A DNA stretch of 64,000 nucleotides from NCBI GenBank assembly GCA_965203135.1, contig CBDBBO010000001.1:930001-994000 (forward strand). Direction: 5' to 3'. Under the pieces are notes generated by a model. It was not told where the DNA came from, searched no databases, and worked only from the letters and a program-made list of their open reading frames with translations. Both the position numbers and the translations under genes were made by a program. Source of the stretch: CATOSD01 sp965203135 (lineage in GTDB: Bacteria; Chloroflexota; Dehalococcoidia; Lucifugimonadales; CATOSD01). Positions 49,281 through 58,697 of the stretch are shown in pieces; the first letter of the stretch is position 1; every line of letters starts with the position of its first letter.

Positions 49281-50690
49281 TTGAGCGAGGAAATCTGTTT
49301 CGCTCCCGCGACGGAGCTGGCGGCGAGCATACGCCGAAAGAGCCTCTCCCCGGTGGAGATCGTCCGGGCCCACCTCGAGCGCATCGAGCGGCTCAATCCG
49401 CTGCTCAACGCCATCGTGTTCCCCGCCGCCGACCCGCTGGCCCAGGCCAGGGAGGCGGAAGCCTCCGTCATGCGCGGCGACGAGCTCGGACCGCTCCACG
49501 GCGTGCCCTACACGCTGAAGGACTGCATCGAGACGGCCGGCCTGCCGATGTCCCTGGGTTCCCGGCTATACGAGGGCTACGTTTCTGAGCGGGACGCCGA
49601 GGTCTACACCCGCCTGATGGCGGCGGGAGGCATTCTGCTGGGCAAGACAAACATGCCCGAGTTCGCGCTGTGGTGGGAGACCGACAACGACGTGTTCGGC
49701 CCGACGCGCAATCCCTGGAACCCTGAGCGAACGGCGGGCGGCTCCAGCGGCGGCGAGGCGGCGGCCATTGCCGCCGGGCTGTCGCCGCTGGGCTTGGGCA
49801 CGGACCTCGGCGGCTCCATCCGCGCGCCGGCCGGCCTCTGCGGGATCGTGGGACTGAAGCCCACGCTGGGCCGCATCCCCTACACGGGCATACAGCCCCA
49901 GGTGCTGCACCGCGCCATCCACGTGGGACCCATGACCAGGACCGTGGCCGACGCCGCCCTCGCAATGTCCATCCTGGCCGGCCCGGACGATGTGGACCTG
50001 TACGCACCGCCGGTGCCGGTACCCGACTACGCACCTCTCGACTCGGAGCCGGGCGACCTTAGGGTGGGCTGGAGTCCCACCGCTGGCGTGCCGGTCCAGC
50101 CGGAGGTGCGGCGCTCGGTGGCAGAGGCCGCGGCGGCGCTTGGCGAAATGGGAATGAGTACCGAGCAGGTGGAGATTCCCGCGCTGTCGGACAGGGACGC
50201 CGGCGCCGTCTCCCGCGTCATCTACACCATAGAGGCGCGGCGCCACCTGGGGCCGATCATAGCCGGCCACGAGTCCGAGCTGACGCCGATCATCCGCTCG
50301 CGCTTCGTGGACGGCGACACCTACACGCTGGACGAGTACCTCGATGCCAACCAACAGTGGGAGGAGCTGCGCCAGGCCGTGAGGGACTACTTCAACCGGT
50401 ACGACCTGTTCATGTGCCCAACGGTGCCCATGACGGCGTTCCCCCACGGCCAGAACGAGTTCCGCATCGAGGGGGTGACGCTCGTCGGCAGGCACACCCT
50501 CCGCCTCACGCTGCCCTGGGACCTGACCGGCTCACCGGCCATCTCCGTGCCGTTCGGCTGGAGCGCCCAGGGCCTGCCCATAGGCGTCCAACTGGTGGGT
50601 CGCCACTTCGACGAGCTCACGCTGCTGCGAGCCGCCCGCGCCCTGGAGGCCGCCGCACCGGCGGCTACCAGTTCGCTGGACTTAGCCTAA
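49281..50690 (+). CDS. Amidase (amidase signature family)
   Basis: This 469-residue protein uses TTG 49281, GGAGG 8 bp upstream. Ser-cisSer-Lys triad: Lys in LLGKTNMPEFALW, then RTAGGSSGGEAAAIA, and GTDLGGSIRAPAGL. N-terminal IRRKSLSPVEIVRAHLERIE is characteristic. Divergent from the copy at 2994; this one follows the VOC gene by 17 bp and belongs to that operon. Confidence 0.92.
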   Translation: MSEEICFAPATELAASIRRKSLSPVEIVRAHLERIERLNPLLNAIVFPAADPLAQAREAEASVMRGDELGPLHGVPYTLKDCIETAGLPMSLGSRLYEGYVSERDAEVYTRLMAAGGILLGKTNMPEFALWWETDNDVFGPTRNPWNPERTAGGSSGGEAAAIAAGLSPLGLGTDLGGSIRAPAGLCGIVGLKPTLGRIPYTGIQPQVLHRAIHVGPMTRTVADAALAMSILAGPDDVDLYAPPVPVPDYAPLDSEPGDLRVGWSPTAGVPVQPEVRRSVAEAAAALGEMGMSTEQVEIPALSDRDAGAVSRVIYTIEARRHLGPIIAGHESELTPIIRSRFVDGDTYTLDEYLDANQQWEELRQAVRDYFNRYDLFMCPTVPMTAFPHGQNEFRIEGVTLVGRHTLRLTLPWDLTGSPAISVPFGWSAQGLPIGVQLVGRHFDELTLLRAARALEAAAPAATSSLDLA

Positions 50691-50745
50691 CAACATGGGA
50701 TATTCTCAACCTGACGGCCCAGCCCTACCAGATGAGAGTGAACCG

Positions 50746-51672
50746 ATGCAACTCACTGAATCCCACCAGCTCTCATTGATGACGACACAGGAGAGTGTGG
50801 TCTCAGCCTCCCGGAGCAGGTTAGACCTCCATTCGCATGACATTGAACGCGCTGTATTGGCATGTGAAGACAACCTCTCCTTCATGGAGAAGCTAAGCGA
50901 TGGTCAGATGAAGCTGATCGTCACTTCTCCTCCTTACAACCTGGGCAAGGACTACGAGTCCAGACTATCACTGGACGATTATCTTGAGGCACAAGGCCGG
51001 GTGATAGGAGAATGCGTTCGACTTCTTCATCCACAGGGGTCGATTTGCTGGCAGGTTGGAAATTACGTCAATAAAGGAGAGATCGTCCCGCTCGACTCGG
51101 TCCTGTACCCCGTCTTTCGGAGCCACGGGCTAAAGCTTCGCAATCGAATCGTCTGGCACTTCGGCCACGGCCTTCACGCCTCGAGAAGGCTGTCGGGCCG
51201 CTATGAGACCATCAACTGGTGGACGAAGAGCGACGATTACACCTGGAATCTTGACCCAATTAGAGTTCCATCCAAGTATCCGGGCAAGCGCCATTACAAG
51301 GGCCCAAATGCCGGCAAGCTGTCAGGCAACCCAAAGGGAAAGAATCCAAGCGACGTGTGGGAATTTCCCAACGTCAAAAGCAACCATCCCGAGAAGACGA
51401 TTCACCCTTGCCAATTCCCAGTCGAGTTGGTCGAGCGTCTCGTCCTTTCGATGACAGACGAGGACGACGCGGTGTTCGACCCTTTCATGGGCGTCGGATC
51501 ATCCATCGTCGCCGCCCTTATGCATGGCCGACAAGCCTACGGATGCGACATCGTGGATGAGTATGTTGAGATAGCCCGGCAAAGAGTCGACCAACTGTAC
51601 GCCGGCACCCTGCGCGTTCGCCCAATGGGTAAGCCCATCTACGACCCGGCGAAGCCCAACGGGGGCCAATAG
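50746..51672 (+). CDS. DNA methyltransferase (N4-cytosine type) of a BglII-like R-M system
   Basis: ATG 50746 is preferred, GAGAG upstream; ATG 50695 in the same frame is possible. 308 residues, beta-class order: catalytic motif LIVTSPPYNLGKDYE (TSPPY, typical of m4C enzymes), and SAM motif DAVFDPFMGVGSSIVAALMH at about 245. Target-recognition region in between (FGHGLHASRRLSGRYETINW). Its stop overlaps the endonuclease start (TAGTG). Base composition is lower in GC than flanking genes, fitting transfer. Confidence 0.9.
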   Translation: MQLTESHQLSLMTTQESVVSASRSRLDLHSHDIERAVLACEDNLSFMEKLSDGQMKLIVTSPPYNLGKDYESRLSLDDYLEAQGRVIGECVRLLHPQGSICWQVGNYVNKGEIVPLDSVLYPVFRSHGLKLRNRIVWHFGHGLHASRRLSGRYETINWWTKSDDYTWNLDPIRVPSKYPGKRHYKGPNAGKLSGNPKGKNPSDVWEFPNVKSNHPEKTIHPCQFPVELVERLVLSMTDEDDAVFDPFMGVGSSIVAALMHGRQAYGCDIVDEYVEIARQRVDQLYAGTLRVRPMGKPIYDPAKPNGGQ

Positions 51673-52283
51673 TGCAGATTAAGGCTCGATACTCTCACTT
51701 GAACGGTGAAGAGTATCTGCTCGTTCATCGAAAGGCGCTTTGGAAAGAGGTGCAAACTGTTATCGAGCAAGTCGACGCCTATGCTTGCCGAACCAAGGTT
51801 TCGCGGGAAAGCTCCACGTTGGGCAAGAAGCTCTTCTCGCCCGTCGACATGAACCGAGCATTTCGGGAGGGGTTTCGCCAGTTGGGATGGCGCGAGCGCC
51901 GAAACACCTTCTGGGTCACTGACGACGAGCGAATACTGCGCGGAGTGTACAGCTTGCCGGAGAGTGAGCAGAGGCTGGCCATCGAGAAGGCGGGGCTGAC
52001 GCCCATCATGTCCTACAATCAGACTGACTTTGTGAAGGACCGCGTCGCAGTAGAGGTCCAGTTCGGCAAGTACGCATTCGTGGCCCACGACCTGTTCGTG
52101 AAGCATCTCAGTTTCTATGTCTCGGACATCATAGACGTGGGAATAGAGATCCTCCCCATGAAAGAACTGGAACGAGCGATGTCGTCCGGGGTGCCGTACT
52201 ACGAGAGAGACTTGCTGAACATCTTGCGCCAGGGCAGAGGCGTGCCGGCAGTCCCTCTTGTGCTCATCGGTCTAGCTCCATGA
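51672..52283 (+). CDS. BglII/BstYI-family type II restriction endonuclease
   Basis: This 203-residue protein starts at GTG 51672, overlapping the methyltransferase stop (TAGTG). Active site region NQTDFVKDRVAVEVQFGKY has Asp119, Glu128 and Gln130; spacing D-9-E-2-Q is the same as BglII Asp84/Glu93/Gln95, with the unusual Gln in place of Lys. The following AHDLFVKHLSFYVSDIIDVG and GVPAVPLVLIGLAP are family features. BglII cuts AGATCT and BstYI RGATCY; a GATC-containing site is likely but unproven. The start AYSH-like region is short but complete. Confidence 0.88.
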   Translation: MQIKARYSHLNGEEYLLVHRKALWKEVQTVIEQVDAYACRTKVSRESSTLGKKLFSPVDMNRAFREGFRQLGWRERRNTFWVTDDERILRGVYSLPESEQRLAIEKAGLTPIMSYNQTDFVKDRVAVEVQFGKYAFVAHDLFVKHLSFYVSDIIDVGIEILPMKELERAMSSGVPYYERDLLNILRQGRGVPAVPLVLIGLAP

Positions 52284-52342
52284 CTGGCGCTGGGCACCAG
52301 GAGGACATGACCATCAGGCGTGGGTAGTTGTTCGACTGAGGC

Positions 52343-55300
52343 TTAGCGGCGCAAGACCCTGTCAATCGACTCTCGGATTCTGTCGAGGTAATCGTTCCAG
52401 ACGTTGTCGCTCCAGCCCTGCTCTTCCTCCGGACCTACGTGGCCCGGCAGGCCCTCGAAGGTGAAGTTTCTCCTGATGTCGGGGTGGAAGTAGAGGCGGT
52501 CCGCCATCGGCACGCGCCCCCGCTGGCGCTGCGGCCGGAAGCCATAGGCGCGCAGGTACGCGTTCGCCTGTACAGCGGATATCTGCCGCGTTTCGTGCCA
52601 CTGGTTCAGAATGCGCTGGAAGTCGCTCGCCGACAGGTAGCCTCTCGTAACGTCCGCCATCTGCAGCGCCAGATCACGATACGGCTCGCCCTCGCGCCTG
52701 TACCTGGCTTGCCGGGACGCCTGGAGGACCCGGTACAGGCTGAGGCTCAGGCCAACCATAACCAGCGGAGTGCTCCTCAAAAGCCACGTGGGGAACCAGT
52801 CCAGGGGCACCCAGTCCTCGTCATCGGTCCAGCCGTCGCCGTCTGTGTCGGGGTTGGTCGGATCGGTGTTCACGGTGTACGAGATGCCCAGCAGCGAACG
52901 CTTGAAACCCGCGTTCTCCTCGCCGTCCGTCTTCCCGTCGCCGTCCGAGTCCGCATTGGCCGGATCGGTGCCCAGCGTCCGCTCGTCGCCGTCCGAGATG
53001 CCGTCGCCGTCGGTGTCCGAGAGCGCCGGGTTGCTCCCGCCCTTGGCCTCCTCCCAGTCGGTGAGGCCGTCGCCGTCGGAATCGACTGCGGTGGGATTTA
53101 TGGACCATGTCCCGCCCTCGTACTCTACTCCGGTCACCTCGTCGAAGTCGGTGAGGCCGTCGCCGTCGGTGTCGGGAGCGTTGGGATTGGTAATCGCGAC
53201 TGTCTGGCTGTCCTCGATGGATATGACGAACCCCGCGATCTCGGCAGCGTCCGTTAGATTATCCCCGTCCGAGTCGGTGTTCAGCGGGTTCGTGACGTAG
53301 ACGACCTCCTCGCCGCCCGCCTGGACTCTCGATCCCTCCACCTCGGCGCGGTCCTGAAGCGTGTCGCCATCGGTGTCGGTGCTCAACGGGTCCGTCGTGA
53401 GTTCCCTCTCGCGAAGGTCCGAGAGCCCGTCGCCGTCCGTATCGGCCCGGCCCGGATGGGTCGGAAGCAGGGACTCGGAGTCCGAAGGGTCGGGGCGATT
53501 GATCTCGTCGCCGTCGCCTATCGAGTCGCCGTCGGTGTCCGCGGAACAGGGGTCGGAGCCGATCAGGCCCAGATTTCCGCCGTCCAGGAGCTCGAGATAT
53601 TCCGGCCCGTCCAGCAAACCGTCGCCATCGGTGTCCGCTTCGGTGGGACTGGTGCACAGGTCGATCTCCGCCTGGTCGTCGAGGCCGTCGTCGTCGGTGT
53701 CGACGCGCGTGCAGTTGGTGAGGTTCTGGTGCTCGAGCGGGTCGGACAGCCCGTCCCCGTCGGTGTCCGCCAGTTGCGGGCTGCACCCGTGGCTGAACTC
53801 GAGGTTGTCTCTCAGGCCATCGCCGTCGGTGTCGGCGCGGGTGGGGTCGCTCTGCGCCACCTGTTCCCTGCCCCGCACCTCCAGCTTGATTCCCTCTCGT
53901 TCCCTCTTGTCCGTGAGACCGTCGTCGTCGGTGTCGGTGTCGTTGGGGTCGGTCTGGACGACGACATTCACGCCGCCGATGGTCAGGGTATACCCCTCGA
54001 CTTCCTCCAGGTCGGACAGCCCGTCGCCGTCGCTGTCGGCGACCGTCAGGCCGGTCATGTGGGTACGCAGCTCAGCGCCGTCGGACAGCCCGTCGCCGTC
54101 GGTGTCGCTCAGCAGGGGGTTCGTGTGCGGCTCGGCGACCTCGTCGCCGTCGGAGAGCCCGTCGCCGTCGGTGTCTTCCAGCAGCGGGTTCGGCGACACC
54201 CGGATTTCCGTGCCCAGGGGCGAGATGGTGAATCCCCGCACCTCGTCGCCATCGGTGAGGGTGTCGCCGTCGGTGTCGGTGTCGTTGGGGTCGGTGTTGT
54301 GCCTGTTCACCTCGTCGCCGTCGGTGAGGCCGTCGGCATCGGTGTCTTTTTTCAGAGGGTCGGTTTCGTGAGTCCTCACCTCGGGACCGTCCTCGAGCCC
54401 ATCGTCGTCGGTGTCGGGGTCCAGGGCGTCGGTCAGGTGCTCGAGCACCTCGTCGCTGTCCGACAGGCCATCGCCGTCGCTGTCGGACAGCAGGGGGTTG
54501 GTCTTGTGGGTGTTGACCTCGGCTCCGTCGTCCAGGCCGTCGCCGTCGGTGTCCCTGTTGTTCGGCTGCGTGCGGTGTACGTTTATCTCGTCCTGGTCGA
54601 GAAGCCCGTCGCCGTCGCTGTCGCCGGAGGTGGGGCTGGTCCCACTTCTGACCTCGGCGGCGTCATCCAGCCCGTCGCCATCGGTGTCTTTTTTGAGAGG
54701 GTCGGTGAGGTGCGTGTTCACCTCGTCGCCGTCGGTGAGCGTGTCGCCGTCGGTGTCCGGCAGGAGCGGGTCGATGCCACGGTCCACTTCGAACTTGTCC
54801 GTGAGGCCGTCGCCATCGGTGTCTCTTTTCAGAGGGTCGGTGAGGTGGTCGTTGATTTCGGCGGAGTCCGAAAGCGCGTCGCCATCGGTGTCGGTCGATA
54901 CCGGGCTCGTCTTGTGCGTGTTGACCTCGGCGCCGTCGTCCAGGCCGTCGCCGTCGGTATCCTTGTTTGCCGGGAGCGTGCCTTGCTTTATCTCCTCGGA
55001 GTCGGTGAGGCCGTCGCTGTCGGTGTCGGTCTTGTTCGGGTCGGAGCCGTGGCGATCGACCTCGTCGCCGTCCGAGAGCCCGTCGCCGTCGGTGTCGGCG
55101 ACCCTGGGCTTGGTGCTGTGGGTGTTCACCTCGGCGCCGTCGGTGAGGCCGTCATCGTCGCTGTCCACGTCGTTGGGATTCGTGCTATGCCGGGTTATCT
55201 CCGCGGAGTCGCTCAGCCCGTCGGCGTCGGTGTCGGCCAGCGTGGGATTGGTGCGGTGGGTGTTCACCTCCGCCGCGTCGGTGAGCCCGTCGTTGTCGCT

Positions 55301-55996
55301 GTCCGCCGCGTTTGGATTGGAGCGGTGGGTGTTCACCTCCGCCGCGTCGCCGAGGCCATCGTCGTCGCTGTCCGGGTCCCCGGGATCGGTGCGGTGCCTG
55401 TTCACCTCGGCCCCGTCCGTGAGACCGTCGTTGTCCGAGTCCTGCTGCTTCGGATCGGTGCGGTGGGTGTTCACCTCGGCCCCGTCGTGGAGACCGTCGT
55501 TGTCGCTGTCGGCGTTGTTGGGATCAGTGGCGGAGACGCCGCTCGGGGGGTTGATCTCCGCGAAGTCGCTCAGGCCGTCGTCGTCGCTGTCGGCTTTGTT
55601 GGGATTGGTCTGGTGATTTCTGACCTCGACGCCGTCGTTGAGACGGTCGTCGTCGCTATCCGGATCGAGAGGATCGGTGTGGTAGGTGTTCACCTCGTCG
55701 CCGTCGTTGAGACGGTCGCCGTCGGTGTCCGGGATTCTTGGATTGGTTCCGTGCGTCGTCTCTTGCGCAAGCGTTAGCCCGTCTCCGTCTTGGTCGACGT
55801 TAGGATCAGGCGTAGGAGTGGGTATGGCCGTAGGCGTTGACGTGGCCGTATCATGACTACTCTGTTGCGGTTGCGCTCGAACCGGCGCGTCCACGAGCGT
55901 GGTCAGGATCAGCGGGCCGAGGGCGATCAGGCACAGCGCGAACGCGATACGCAACAGGAAGGCGGGCACGGCGCGGCGGAACATGCGGCCGGTCAA
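52343..55996 (-). CDS. Giant surface protein of thrombospondin type 3 (Ca-binding) repeats with membrane anchor
   Basis: 1217 residues. TTG 55996 overlaps the upstream stop; ATG 55984 is an alternative. N-terminal signal/anchor (LLRIAFALCLIALGPLILTT), Thr-Pro spacer, then residues about 68-1060: about 40 copies of a 25-26 residue unit, DTDGDGLSDGDEVNxHxTDP, each with EF-hand-like Asp ligands for Ca2+. A single transmembrane helix (WLLRSTPLVMVGLSLSLYRV, about 1070-1090) and a cytosolic tail of about 125 basic residues follow. So the repeats form an extracellular stalk and the tail faces the cytosol, where the FtsZ-like partner is. Forms an operon with the two upstream genes. Confidence 0.85.
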   Translation of the reverse strand: MTGRMFRRAVPAFLLRIAFALCLIALGPLILTTLVDAPVRAQPQQSSHDTATSTPTAIPTPTPDPNVDQDGDGLTLAQETTHGTNPRIPDTDGDRLNDGDEVNTYHTDPLDPDSDDDRLNDGVEVRNHQTNPNKADSDDDGLSDFAEINPPSGVSATDPNNADSDNDGLHDGAEVNTHRTDPKQQDSDNDGLTDGAEVNRHRTDPGDPDSDDDGLGDAAEVNTHRSNPNAADSDNDGLTDAAEVNTHRTNPTLADTDADGLSDSAEITRHSTNPNDVDSDDDGLTDGAEVNTHSTKPRVADTDGDGLSDGDEVDRHGSDPNKTDTDSDGLTDSEEIKQGTLPANKDTDGDGLDDGAEVNTHKTSPVSTDTDGDALSDSAEINDHLTDPLKRDTDGDGLTDKFEVDRGIDPLLPDTDGDTLTDGDEVNTHLTDPLKKDTDGDGLDDAAEVRSGTSPTSGDSDGDGLLDQDEINVHRTQPNNRDTDGDGLDDGAEVNTHKTNPLLSDSDGDGLSDSDEVLEHLTDALDPDTDDDGLEDGPEVRTHETDPLKKDTDADGLTDGDEVNRHNTDPNDTDTDGDTLTDGDEVRGFTISPLGTEIRVSPNPLLEDTDGDGLSDGDEVAEPHTNPLLSDTDGDGLSDGAELRTHMTGLTVADSDGDGLSDLEEVEGYTLTIGGVNVVVQTDPNDTDTDDDGLTDKREREGIKLEVRGREQVAQSDPTRADTDGDGLRDNLEFSHGCSPQLADTDGDGLSDPLEHQNLTNCTRVDTDDDGLDDQAEIDLCTSPTEADTDGDGLLDGPEYLELLDGGNLGLIGSDPCSADTDGDSIGDGDEINRPDPSDSESLLPTHPGRADTDGDGLSDLRERELTTDPLSTDTDGDTLQDRAEVEGSRVQAGGEEVVYVTNPLNTDSDGDNLTDAAEIAGFVISIEDSQTVAITNPNAPDTDGDGLTDFDEVTGVEYEGGTWSINPTAVDSDGDGLTDWEEAKGGSNPALSDTDGDGISDGDERTLGTDPANADSDGDGKTDGEENAGFKRSLLGISYTVNTDPTNPDTDGDGWTDDEDWVPLDWFPTWLLRSTPLVMVGLSLSLYRVLQASRQARYRREGEPYRDLALQMADVTRGYLSASDFQRILNQWHETRQISAVQANAYLRAYGFRPQRQRGRVPMADRLYFHPDIRRNFTFEGLPGHVGPEEEQGWSDNVWNDYLDRIRESIDRVLRR

Positions 55997-56952
55997 CGTC
56001 GACGCCTGTGAGCGGCGGGGAAGTACTGGCGGTAGATGTTATCCAGGATGCCTTCCACCGCTTCGCTGCGCACGGCGACTTCCTCGGCGCTGTTGGCTCG
56101 AATCAGCATCTCCTGGGCCACGCTGAGGATTCCCAACGGAAAGCGGCGCGACGTGGTGGACGCGATTTCACGATTGCAGAGCTGGCGGGCCTCGTCGATG
56201 CGCTCCTGCAGACTTTCCAGGCTGGCCTGGCTTTCCGTGCGCTGACGCTCCATCTCCTCGACCACTCCGCGCAGACGGGCGACCGCGGTGGCCGGGGCCA
56301 GGTTGGCGGCCTCTCGCAGAGCCTCCGTACGGTATCCCGCCCGCTGCCGTTCGTCGACGAGCCGGGAGATGGTCTGGCGGTGGGTCGAGGTCTCGCGCCG
56401 CATTCCATCGAGCTTGGCGCCGAGAGCCCTGACGAGCCTGAGACGGTCTTCGATCGGGGATTCTTCAGACCTGGGGTCCGGCATTTCATCGAGCCACTCG
56501 GTCCACATTTCGTCCTCACGCAGGTTCTTCGCGAGACGGCGGAGCCGGTCCACGGAGGTCCGCAGCTCCGGCAGCGCCTGCTCGGCCCTTTCGCGCCGGG
56601 ACCTCGGTTCTCTCGCTCGTCTGCCCCCGGGCCTGCCGGAGAAGAAGAACCAGATAGCCAGTATCGCTCCGACGGCCAGCACGATCACCGCGACGACCGT
56701 AACCAGAAGGTACTGCCTGGCGATCCCGAAGATGCCTGAAACGACCGACGAACCGCTCGCCGTCTCGTCCCCGGCCTGTGCGGATACGTCGACGGCCGTA
56801 TCGCCCGGCGGCGCGGCGAGCGCGAGCGTCGGCTCCGCGGCCGGTGGCGCCACGGCATCGCCGGCTTGCGCGGCCCCGAGAAGAACCAGCGCAAGCAACG
56901 GCAGCACAGCTATGCTGAGGATACGACCAAAGGGAAGGGCCAAAACGTTCAC
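55993..56952 (-). CDS. Membrane protein with cytosolic coiled coil, between TSP3 and FtsZ-like genes
   Basis: This 319-residue protein starts at GTG 56952, GGAG 8 bp upstream. Signal peptide (residues 1-30, ILSIAVLPLLALVLLGAAQA), short Ala/Pro-rich extracellular part, transmembrane helix at 81-104 (YLLVTVVAVIVLAVGAILAI), then a basic and coiled-coil cytosolic region (ELRTSVDRLRRLAKNLREDE, VEEMERQRTESQASLESLQE) ending in HRRRR. The stop overlaps the start of the TSP3 gene by 3 bp. I know no named family. Its location suggests an adaptor connecting the GTPase and the stalk. Confidence 0.75.
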   Translation of the reverse strand: MNVLALPFGRILSIAVLPLLALVLLGAAQAGDAVAPPAAEPTLALAAPPGDTAVDVSAQAGDETASGSSVVSGIFGIARQYLLVTVVAVIVLAVGAILAIWFFFSGRPGGRRAREPRSRRERAEQALPELRTSVDRLRRLAKNLREDEMWTEWLDEMPDPRSEESPIEDRLRLVRALGAKLDGMRRETSTHRQTISRLVDERQRAGYRTEALREAANLAPATAVARLRGVVEEMERQRTESQASLESLQERIDEARQLCNREIASTTSRRFPLGILSVAQEMLIRANSAEEVAVRSEAVEGILDNIYRQYFPAAHRRRR

Positions 56953-56971
56953 TCGCCAACTCCGTTCGCGA

Positions 56972-58546
56972 TCAGCCGGGGCTAGCGTCCGGGGCCTGAC
57001 CGATTCCGGGCAATACGGCCGATCCGCGCTCCATAATGGTCTCCTCGGGCAATCGCCGGAGGGCATCGGCCAGGGACTCGCCGCCTTGCGGCCCCCATTC
57101 GGGGTCGCCGAGGGCCTGCCGGATCCCCTGCTCTATCTGCGGGAAACGGGGACCGCTCAGCAGCACCGTAAGCCGAACGTCGGTCATCTGGGGGAAGCTG
57201 GCCATGAAGACGCGGGACGAGGAGCCGTCGTGATCCAGGCGGCTGCGCAGCTCCTCCTCGAAGCGTCTGCGCTCCCTGTTATCCCTGACCACGCGCCGCA
57301 GATGTCGTTCGGGTCCGGCCAGCAGCGCCAGGGCGTTGCGGGCGGTGTTCGGTTGGCATTCCACCGCCGTGGCCTCGAGCGCCTTGTGAAGCATGGCCGA
57401 GATGGTGGGCAGTTCGCCGTCCGGTCCGGCGGGCACGATGCTGCCGGTCATGCGCTTTATCCGGTCGGGTGCTCTGCGGAGCGGAATGATCGAGAATCCG
57501 GTGGCGATGAACTCGTGCAATCCGTCACCCTTGGGCGACAGCGTGGTGCGCACGTTGGCCGCGTCGAGCTGGGTGCCGAAGGGGTTGAAGTGATAGGTGG
57601 TCTGCGCCGACAGGAACAGGGGCATGAGAACGTCCTGCAGGTAGCGGTTGATGCCCTCTTTGCCGATGAAGTCCGGATGGCCCAGGTCCTCCATCGTCAG
57701 GTTGTCGGCCAGAATCACCCCATTCACCGACGTCGCCTTGGCAAGGTAGTAGAGAGACGTGAGCAGATTGGATAGCAGGCGCGGCTCTCCCCACTCGGCC
57801 GCGATTGCGTCGTCGCCCCGGCTCTCCGGCAGCACGCAGAGGCTGAACGTGGTGGTGGGCGGCGGCTGGAGAGTGCGCTGCATCCAGTCGGTCACTATGG
57901 GCACTATGCCGGAGCCGGTGCCGCCGCCCAGGCCGCTGAGCGTGAGCAGATAGCCGTTGTTCTCCCGGCTGAAGACGCCGCCGTCGGCGAGGGAGCCTCG
58001 CACCGTGTCCGCGGCCTGCTCGTTTTCGAGGATGTTGTAGATGGCCGAGGCCCGGCCCAGCAGGGTGAATCCTCCGGCGCCCCCGGTCCTTCCCACCGTG
58101 TAGCCGCTGCCCTGCTGCTCGTCTTCCGGGTCGGCGCTGTCCGGCGGACTGGCGCCAAGCAGCCTCCCGTACTCCGTCGGGGGAGGAGGGTCGAAAGAGA
58201 CCTGGACCCTGGGGTCCCGCCAACTGAACAGATCGTTCATCTTCTCCGCCAGGTCGGACTGGGTATCCATGACCACTGCCCGCACCGGGTAGTGGGACGC
58301 GAGGTACGTGGGCACGAAATCGGGCTTGAGCCGGAATACGCCGGCCAGCTTGCTCCCGGCCTCGCCGCAGCCGATGAGACAGATGGAGTGGGCCTCGCGC
58401 CTGGCCGACTCTTCCTGGTACTGGTTTACCGCGGACCGGACGTCCAGATCGGGATCGCCGAAGTCGTCCGGCTCATCGACGGGCGGCTCGTAGCGTGCCG
58501 GCGGGGTGTCCGGCGTGTTCGTTCGCTCTTGCGTCAAGTCAAACAA
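56972..58546 (-). CDS. Tubulin/FtsZ-like GTPase
   Basis: This 524-residue protein starts at ATG 58546. After an acidic leader, residues 54-70 (SICLIGCGEAGSKLAGVF) are the first nucleotide-binding loop of the tubulin/FtsZ fold, and residues 205-213 (GLGGGTGSG) are the tubulin signature (FtsZ has GGGTGTG). Later SRENNGYLLTLSG precedes it, and IATGFSIIPL with NPFGTQLDAA follow. It is not the cell-division FtsZ: the tail lacks the IPxFLR peptide and the length is larger. FtsZ-like families outside division are known and proposed in membrane remodelling. Operon partner genes follow within 20 bp. Confidence 0.83.
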   Translation of the reverse strand: MFDLTQERTNTPDTPPARYEPPVDEPDDFGDPDLDVRSAVNQYQEESARREAHSICLIGCGEAGSKLAGVFRLKPDFVPTYLASHYPVRAVVMDTQSDLAEKMNDLFSWRDPRVQVSFDPPPPTEYGRLLGASPPDSADPEDEQQGSGYTVGRTGGAGGFTLLGRASAIYNILENEQAADTVRGSLADGGVFSRENNGYLLTLSGLGGGTGSGIVPIVTDWMQRTLQPPPTTTFSLCVLPESRGDDAIAAEWGEPRLLSNLLTSLYYLAKATSVNGVILADNLTMEDLGHPDFIGKEGINRYLQDVLMPLFLSAQTTYHFNPFGTQLDAANVRTTLSPKGDGLHEFIATGFSIIPLRRAPDRIKRMTGSIVPAGPDGELPTISAMLHKALEATAVECQPNTARNALALLAGPERHLRRVVRDNRERRRFEEELRSRLDHDGSSSRVFMASFPQMTDVRLTVLLSGPRFPQIEQGIRQALGDPEWGPQGGESLADALRRLPEETIMERGSAVLPGIGQAPDASPG

Positions 58547-58697
58547 CTCTCCAGGCCGCGCGCTTCCCGTGCGGCAGCGCGCGGCAGTATTGCGGTCGCC
58601 CCGCAGGGCGACTCATCTATTTTACCAATTGTATGCGCTGAACGAACTTAACGCCAATACCGGGCGCAGACCGCCGTGTCTCAGACAATCCTCGGAC

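Noticed and set aside
52800..55750. CRISPR-like regularly spaced repeats of about 75 bp
   Set aside because: The periodicity is that of the 25-residue coding repeat; spacing and sequence vary and no cas genes are near.
53361..55777. Long plus-strand open frames (up to about 770 codons)
   Set aside because: They are antisense to the TSP3 repeats and open only because of the repeated GC-rich codons; their residues (V, G, A rich) match no family.
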